From NCBI GenBank assembly GCA_964057225.1, contig OZ059898.1:7812001-7876000 (forward strand): a stretch of DNA of 64,000 nt, written 5' to 3'. Each line of letters starts with the position of its first letter. Positions within the stretch are counted from its first letter, which is position 1. This stretch comes from Auanema rhodensis. Taxonomy: Eukaryota > Nematoda > Chromadorea > Rhabditida > Rhabditidae. The translations under genes were made by a program, and so were the position numbers. This document shows positions 58,313 through 64,000 of the stretch, one piece after another. Under the pieces are notes generated by a model. The model was given only the letters and a program-made list of their open reading frames with translations. It was not told where the DNA came from and made no database searches.

Positions 58313-61300
58313 TTTTCTCTTTTCATTGTTACTTTTGTGATTGCTACTTTTGGAGAGCATTTTATCATGAATACTTCTTTTTGACATTCGATAGAAATCC
58401 ATGTTTCTTCTGCCGTAAGGCATTGGAATTCTGCGAATGCACCCTGCCCGCAGGAGTAGCAACCTGATAGTTTTGTCAGGGCAGGTGCGCAAGGCAAATT
58501 GTTGGAGAAAATCACTGAGTTTAAGAATAGGGATGAATCGACCGTAACTAAATTTTCGTCTAAATTCGTAGAGAATGATAACGTGTTATCTTTAGTTTTA
58601 AAGTTTTGGTTAGGAGATTTTATGTCTGATGTATTGGACATTTTTTCAAAAGTAGGGGTATCACACCTACATTTTATTTCATCAAATCTATTGAATGTGC
58701 AAGGGCAGAATGAGGATACTGTACAGTTATTAAAATGTTTTAATGCGGCTTCCTCTGTTGCACATTGAATTATTCCCTTTGTGTGTATATCCGTAATGTA
58801 CGTGTTTTCTTTGGAGGAAAAAAATAATTTTGTGTACATTTCTGGAGGAGGTTGTGATTGTGATAACGTTGTTATATTGAAAAGTTGTTCACGATTTTTC
58901 GTGTAAGGTTGTAGAGTGATATTGTAATTATTTTTCTGCTGGAGTAATGTTGTTTCTATATTAAATACGGTTTGGGTGGACCAACTATCACAAGTATAGA
59001 CTTCGTATACTTCCTCAGTGACGGGTATATGCTCTATTTTGTAGAAAAGACACGGATCTGTCCAAATCATAGGACATGTGTAAAATCTCGCTGACGATGT
59101 GAAACAACCTGATTGTGAAGGGAACGTATATGGTTGTAGTTCCTCGATTTTATTATGGAGCGAGTTAGTTTCACATGTTCCGTCACACGAGCCCCGGTGA
59201 CGGCATCGTAATATGCTCAATATGTTGACGGTTGTCTGTCTAGTGAAGTATCTAGTATTCTTCTGGCAGACATGTTCAGTATATAGTTTAGTTATTTTAA
59301 ATTGACCAATTTCATGATTAGAATGCGTTATGGTAATGCATAATTGTTTTGTTCCGGGAGAAAATATGATATCTTGACTGTATTCGTGATAACAAGCTAA
59401 GTTGTCATCGCATCGTATGTTAACGAAGTGTTGAACATGAACATCGGAACATGAACTGCAGCTTCCAATACATAAAGCCAAGATGATTGCCAGTAACGAT
59501 GGTAAAGATGTTTGCGACCCTCTAGTAAAGAGAGAGAATTTTGGTGGCTTTCTCGTATGGTTTAAAATAGGGTAAATATGCTTTTGAAAGGTTTCATGAT
59601 CCACAATATTAGCGTCTTGTGTGTTCGTTTGTTTTAATTGCAACGTATCATTGTGGTCTTCTGTTATTTTTTGATCAGTTTCATGATCTTCTTGTTCGGA
59701 GATTGTGTTATGTTTTAATTTCATGATGTTGAGCATGGTTTGAGTGTTTTTGGACCATATCTTATATCTATATTGGCTGTAACCCATGCGGCATAGACAA
59801 GAGATTATGAGGGTAACTGCCATAATGGTTATTATCACTGTCCATGTTGCCATTTCTGGGGAGCAATGAGGATTCGCTATAAGTTTTGTGGTGAACATGT
59901 TAGAGTCCTTGCAACTATTGATTTCTTCGGCATATGTCGAAGTAATTATAATCGGTAATGAAAGGGCTTTCATTATGTCAGCTGCTATTTTTGGGTTTAT
60001 TTTATTTTTTCTTTGGTGTGTGGCATAGGACATTTTTAGTGGGAAGGCTTTTATATTTTCCTTCTCAGTGACCTCATCTTGTTCTGTATATTTTGCTGTT
60101 TTCACTGATGATAGTTTTGTTTTATTTTGAGGTCGATCGTTTGTTGCATCCTCATTATTCTCTGTTTCTGGAGTGTATGTATTATCATGTTGAGAGTTGT
60201 CTGATTCATATGCAATATCGTAATTATGATTGCTATCATTTATGTTATTGTTCTCATGTATTGTTTCATCTGTATGTTCTATATGATGATCGGAGTGTAT
60301 GTTGTCTAATACGGTATCAGTATGTGCTATTCTATCTGTTGAGCTATTATTTTCTTGGACTATGTGTGAGTTGTCTTCTATGATTTTGTTGTTGCTAGTG
60401 TTGCATCTTATCTCTAGTGGATAGAGCTGATTGATGGATCGAGTAATTATGTTTCCGTTGCTTGTTGCAACTTTTGCTGAACGTATGTTGCCATCTGAAC
60501 TAGTAATTGTTTCAATAATGCGACCTAGTTTCCATGTTCCTCGTGGCGACATGTCGTTTTGTATTATTACGATTTCATCCTTGTGAGGAAAGAGATTTGT
60601 GTGATTTTTTCTCTTGTTTTTATGTTTGAAAATGTCTTTTAAACTAGTTAGATACTCCTCCTGGAAACGTGTCCAGAATTTAGACGCTGAGTCTTCTGAT
60701 AACTGAAGAGCTTCTAGCGCTTGTTCTGTCGATTGAATCGTTTGGATATCGCTGTGAATATCGAATATATGAGTGTTATCATTGTTTTCTGGTAATGAAA
60801 ACTTTATTGCTGATGTTAAAAAATCAATTGGTCTTATGGGTAAAGCATCTAAATTATCTGGGTGTGGATGAGTGAGTGGGCGTGTATTAATTATGGCTTC
60901 TATTTTTACAATAGCTGTGTGTAAATCATCTAGTGACATTTGACTAGGAACGAAGCATTTTTTGAGGGATGATTTGGTGACACCTACTAAGCGTTCCCAA
61001 CAACCTCCTTTCCAAGGAGATAGCGGAGTGTTGTATATCCATTTAATTTTTCTTTGAGCTAATGTGTTTAGTATGCTTCTTTCATTGTAATCCGAGGTTT
61101 TTTCAAGGGTTTCTAATATTTTTGAGCTCAGAATAAAGTTTCCTGCGCAGTCACTGCGCATAATTTCTGGAGTACCTCTGCGTGAAATAAATCTATTAAA
61201 TGCATTCATAAAGGCAACTGTGGATTGATTGGTGACTACCTCTAAGTGAACCGCTCTAGTTGTCATGCATGTAAACAGACAAATATGGACTTTAGACCCA

Positions 61301-64000
61301 TTTCGAAGGGTGAAGGGGCCCATAAGATCACACCCTGTTGAAAAGAATGCTCTTGTAAGAATTGCTCTGTCTTTTGGTAGCGATGGCATATCTGGTAATT
61401 CATAAGGATGTGATTGAAATCTTTTACATGTCACACAGTTTTTCAATGTTTGCTTAATGACTCCGGTTATTTTTGGTATATAGAACTTTTGTCTGAGTTG
61501 AATAAGCGTGAAATTTTTGCCTTGATGATTATTATCTTTGTGTATTTTGTTGATCAGTTTTTTAACTATGGGGTTTGTTTTGAGAAGGAATATAGGGTTT
61601 TTTGTCTCTTCGGGAAGAAGAGTATTTTGTAAACGACTTCTTACGCGATAAATGTCCCATGTATCTTTGAAGAATTTTAAATTTATATTTCTTTGCTGTA
61701 GCTCATCGAGGCTCATATTAGATTGGCTGTTACTGATCAAAATTTTTTCAATTATGTTGATGTCTTCAACAGTATTCGTGTCTGTTGATGTGAGATGTTT
61801 TATTTTTTGCAACTTGTTGGCGTTGCTAGGATTTTCACGAATGTTCCAAATATCATCGGTTGGAAGATTGTCTATAATTATGTGGACCACATTGTGATGC
61901 TCCGATTCTGATTCTGCGTTATTCCTGTTAGAGTTCTTAGGCGAGCCGAATGATGTCAGAGGGTTATGAGCGGAAAGTTTAGTTAACCAATGTGGACCCT
62001 TTATCCAGTCGGAATCTTGTAGTTTCTCGATGTCTGCACCTCGGGATCCGATGTCTGCAGTATTGTACGAGGTTTGTACATGATGTAATTCTACATTGCA
62101 ACATACTTGTTTGATTTGGTGTAGCTGTTTATTTATAATGTTTGTTTGATTTTTAATGAACAGTGGGAGGGATTTTAGAGAAATAATCCATGATAGCGCG
62201 ATGTTGCTATCGCTTACAATGTTGACTTTTGCCACTTTCGGGCATATGGTTACAATAGCTAATGCCATTCGTACTGCTAAGCGGATGGCTAATAATTCTA
62301 ATCGAGGAATTGTGGTCTTATTTTTGGGTGCTATGCGGGATTTACCGTTGAGCAGAGAACTAATCTGCTCGTTTGTTTGGAAATATGAACATGCGGCCAT
62401 GGCTTGGTTGCTTGCGTCAGCAAAGACCCATAACTGTGTTTTATGTTCAGAGAATTTAAAATATCTTTTCATGGTCAATTGCTGATTGTTAATGTGATTA
62501 ATATGTTGTTCCCATTGTTTGATATTATCTGATTCAATGGGTTGGTCCCATGATAATTTTGTGTTTATGATTTCTCGCAAGATAAGTTTGAGAGGTAACA
62601 GTAATGGTGCTGCTAATCCAATGGGATCAAATATTGAGTGTAGCTGACTGAGTAGAATTCTCTTGGTGTAACTTGTGTGAGTCGTTGTTATTTTTATTGG
62701 GATAATGAAGGAGTCGTGTTCTTTATTAAAAGATATGCCAAGTATTTTGGTTGTCATGTTCGGATATCTGTCTTCTTCAGGAAGGTTCTGTATTACTTGT
62801 TCGTCGTTTGACAAGAATTCGCGAACATGCATGTTTATTTCTGTAAATAGTTTTTGGGTTTCTTTACATTTCTTTATAGCTTCTGCTGTTGTATTTGCTG
62901 TAAGAATGATATTGTCAACGTATAAGTTGTTCAGTATTTCCATAGCTAATGGGTTGTCTACTTTTGATTCTAAGAACCATTTTATGCCCATGTTCAATAC
63001 GCTGGGGGATGCAGTGATACCGAACGGTAATCTGTTGAATCGAAGGGTTATGATATTATTGTGAGATATTGGGTATTCTTTGTTTTTTATCCAAAAGAAT
63101 TTGCATAGATTTTTGTGATTCTCTGTCAGTTGTATTTGTAAAAATGCGGCTTTGATATCACATGTTATTAATATTGGTCTTGTTCTGCAGGAGATCATGA
63201 TGTCGTGTATATATGTGATAAATGATCGTCCTGTGTGTATTATCTCATTCAACGATGGGCTGTCTTTCTGTTTAGCGGAGGCGTCAAAAACGATTCTGAG
63301 AGGGTTAGCCTTGCTGGGCTTCCAAACCCCATGGTGGGGCATATAAAACTCTAAAGGCTTCTGGTGATTGTTGGGAATTTGTTCGACAATGTTATCTTTG
63401 AGGTAACTTTCAATGGTTGTAGTATAGTGTGAGAGCATTTCTGGATTGTGCAGTAACTTTCGCCATAGGGATACGAATCTATGGTACGCGGGCATTTTGT
63501 TGTTTTTAAGATTTTTGAAGTTATTTTTTAACGGGAACGGTGCAATAATGCGGTTGTTCTCAATTTTTATATCTTTTGAGTATTCTTCATAGTAATCAAT
63601 AGTGCGGTCTGCGTTGGCATTTTCTGTATTGATGCCGATAGAATCCAGTTCAAACAGATTAGTGAGGAGTTCTTTATGAGAGGTTTCTTTTGTTATTTCT
63701 TCTACTGTAGAGCATAATATTACTTTTTGTTGTGTATTATCATCGGGAAGAGGAGCTTCTCCATGTATCATGTGGCCGAATACCGAATTTTTCAATCTCA
63801 TACGTGAGGGGAGTTCGGTTTCTTCGTTTAAATGCATGAACAGTTTGTATCTATCCATACCTATCAGTATATCCGGAGTAAATGATTCTCCGTTTGTTTG
63901 TGGATTGGCTAATTTTATTTTTCTTGTCTTTATAAATTTCAAGTCTTCTTTAGATAGTTTTGGACAACGTATGGGTGTGGTTAACATGGGTTTGGTGAAT
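58255..64000 (-). CDS. Partial BEL/Pao pol-env polyprotein
   Basis: Open from the window edge (the first Met, at 63987, is not the true start) to a TAA at 58255. In order: end of the protease region (PDILIGMDRYKLF), reverse transcriptase with LITCDIKAAF and YVDN (62911-62925), RNase H (VFADAS, IPRLE, VSDSNIALSW, YNTADIGSRGA), integrase with an H-C zinc domain and D, D, E in TGCDLMGPF, MRSDCAGNF and CWERLVG. A long acidic, His/Asn-rich linker and a membrane segment lead to a signal-like stretch and a Cys-rich G2-like envelope ectodomain. The envelope stops before its membrane anchor: the last 20 or so codons (58312-58255) are translated 5S spacer ending NQLSTDER. Gag is outside the window. Confidence 0.88.
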   Translation of the reverse strand, partial: FTKPMLTTPIRCPKLSKEDLKFIKTRKIKLANPQTNGESFTPDILIGMDRYKLFMHLNEETELPSRMRLKNSVFGHMIHGEAPLPDDNTQQKVILCSTVEEITKETSHKELLTNLFELDSIGINTENANADRTIDYYEEYSKDIKIENNRIIAPFPLKNNFKNLKNNKMPAYHRFVSLWRKLLHNPEMLSHYTTTIESYLKDNIVEQIPNNHQKPLEFYMPHHGVWKPSKANPLRIVFDASAKQKDSPSLNEIIHTGRSFITYIHDIMISCRTRPILITCDIKAAFLQIQLTENHKNLCKFFWIKNKEYPISHNNIITLRFNRLPFGITASPSVLNMGIKWFLESKVDNPLAMEILNNLYVDNIILTANTTAEAIKKCKETQKLFTEINMHVREFLSNDEQVIQNLPEEDRYPNMTTKILGISFNKEHDSFIIPIKITTTHTSYTKRILLSQLHSIFDPIGLAAPLLLPLKLILREIINTKLSWDQPIESDNIKQWEQHINHINNQQLTMKRYFKFSEHKTQLWVFADASNQAMAACSYFQTNEQISSLLNGKSRIAPKNKTTIPRLELLAIRLAVRMALAIVTICPKVAKVNIVSDSNIALSWIISLKSLPLFIKNQTNIINKQLHQIKQVCCNVELHHVQTSYNTADIGSRGADIEKLQDSDWIKGPHWLTKLSAHNPLTSFGSPKNSNRNNAESESEHHNVVHIIIDNLPTDDIWNIRENPSNANKLQKIKHLTSTDTNTVEDINIIEKILISNSQSNMSLDELQQRNINLKFFKDTWDIYRVRSRLQNTLLPEETKNPIFLLKTNPIVKKLINKIHKDNNHQGKNFTLIQLRQKFYIPKITGVIKQTLKNCVTCKRFQSHPYELPDMPSLPKDRAILTRAFFSTGCDLMGPFTLRNGSKVHICLFTCMTTRAVHLEVVTNQSTVAFMNAFNRFISRRGTPEIMRSDCAGNFILSSKILETLEKTSDYNERSILNTLAQRKIKWIYNTPLSPWKGGCWERLVGVTKSSLKKCFVPSQMSLDDLHTAIVKIEAIINTRPLTHPHPDNLDALPIRPIDFLTSAIKFSLPENNDNTHIFDIHSDIQTIQSTEQALEALQLSEDSASKFWTRFQEEYLTSLKDIFKHKNKRKNHTNLFPHKDEIVIIQNDMSPRGTWKLGRIIETITSSDGNIRSAKVATSNGNIITRSINQLYPLEIRCNTSNNKIIEDNSHIVQENNSSTDRIAHTDTVLDNIHSDHHIEHTDETIHENNNINDSNHNYDIAYESDNSQHDNTYTPETENNEDATNDRPQNKTKLSSVKTAKYTEQDEVTEKENIKAFPLKMSYATHQRKNKINPKIAADIMKALSLPIIITSTYAEEINSCKDSNMFTTKLIANPHCSPEMATWTVIITIMAVTLIISCLCRMGYSQYRYKIWSKNTQTMLNIMKLKHNTISEQEDHETDQKITEDHNDTLQLKQTNTQDANIVDHETFQKHIYPILNHTRKPPKFSLFTRGSQTSLPSLLAIILALCIGSCSSCSDVHVQHFVNIRCDDNLACYHEYSQDIIFSPGTKQLCITITHSNHEIGQFKITKLYTEHVCQKNTRYFTRQTTVNILSILRCRHRGSCDGTCETNSLHNKIEELQPYTFPSQSGCFTSSARFYTCPMIWTDPCLFYKIEHIPVTEEVYEVYTCDSWSTQTVFNIETTLLQQKNNYNITLQPYTKNREQLFNITTLSQSQPPPEMYTKLFFSSKENTYITDIHTKGIIQCATEEAALKHFNNCTVSSFCPCTFNRFDEIKCRCDTPTFEKMSNTSDIKSPNQNFKTKDNTLSFSTNLDENLVTVDSSLFLNSVIFSNNLPCAPALTKLSGCYSCGQGAFAEFQCLTAEETWISIECQKEVFMIKCSPKVAITKVTMKRENIYHGVTGGARNQLSTDER
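58313..64000 (-). mobile_element. Second BEL/Pao element, different family, lacking its 3' end
   Basis: A minus-strand element clearly related to the first in gene order but strongly diverged in protein, so a separate family. It enters from the right edge of the window within the protease/gag region and ends at 58313 inside the envelope-like region. No LTR, target duplication or polypurine tract is seen at the junction with the 5S spacer. Over the 5.7 kb present the ORF has no stop or frameshift. Confidence 0.88.

Noticed and set aside
58313..58700. An LTR for the minus-strand element at its left end
   Set aside because: The sequence is continuously coding for envelope up to the 5S spacer, and no TG...CA-type repeat or target duplication is present.
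1..64000. CRISPR arrays, bacterial operons or plasmid features
   Set aside because: Pervasive spliceosomal introns, animal gene families and LTR retroelements show a eukaryotic nuclear sequence; the only regular repeats are coding arrays, LTRs and the 5S units.

Overview
This is gene-dense, AT-rich eukaryotic DNA with very short introns (many of 40-60 bases), almost certainly from a nematode. The evidence is a 5S rRNA of nematode type, BEL/Pao retroelements carrying a phlebovirus-G2-like envelope region (a combination known from nematode elements such as Cer7 and Tas), tail-to-head gene clusters with acceptor-like sites just before start codons, and compact single-copy orthologues of animal housekeeping genes. 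The 3' splice sites are less strictly TTTTCAG than in Caenorhabditis, so a clade I (Trichinella-like) worm is a reasonable but unproven guess.

Layout, left to right: a terminal exon of an unknown hydrophobic protein; a polypeptide GalNAc-transferase-like gene that has lost its lectin domain and ends in KDEL; a CREB/ATF1-type bZIP gene with palindromic CRE sites in its own upstream region; an AP-1/AP-2 beta adaptin whose largest intron contains a complete, divergent G-alpha-like gene on the opposite strand; ARL5 (minus) divergent from a five-gene same-strand cluster CLEC16A/GOP-1, GPN1, SAMM50, ITPA, TRIT1; FE65/FEH-1; a Gln-rich, MED29-like protein with two different tandem-repeat arrays; SNRPE and PIGK (minus); SMARCE1 and PPCS (plus); ARPC1 (minus); MRPS18A and an LRR-Ig transmembrane protein (plus).

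From about 48.9 kb onward the window changes from genes to repeats. A two-exon remnant of an aladin (AAAS) gene abuts a 5S rRNA array with a 476-bp unit. The second 5S gene is split, 14 bases from its 5' end, by an 8320-bp BEL/Pao element with identical 400-bp LTRs, a 5-bp target duplication (GTATG) and one intact gag-pol-env ORF of 2429 codons. The partial 5S spacer beyond it joins directly to a second, different BEL/Pao element on the minus strand that lacks its envelope C-terminus and 3' LTR and runs off the window end.

The conserved genes serve vesicle traffic (AP beta, ARL5, CLEC16A), signalling and transcription (CREB, G-alpha-like, FE65, MED29-like, SMARCE1), mitochondrial function (SAMM50, MRPS18A, TRIT1), nucleotide and CoA metabolism (ITPA, PPCS) and ER glycosylation/GPI anchoring (GalNAc-T-like, PIGK). 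Exon boundaries were set by eye from splice consensus, reading-frame continuity and family similarity; no searches were run.
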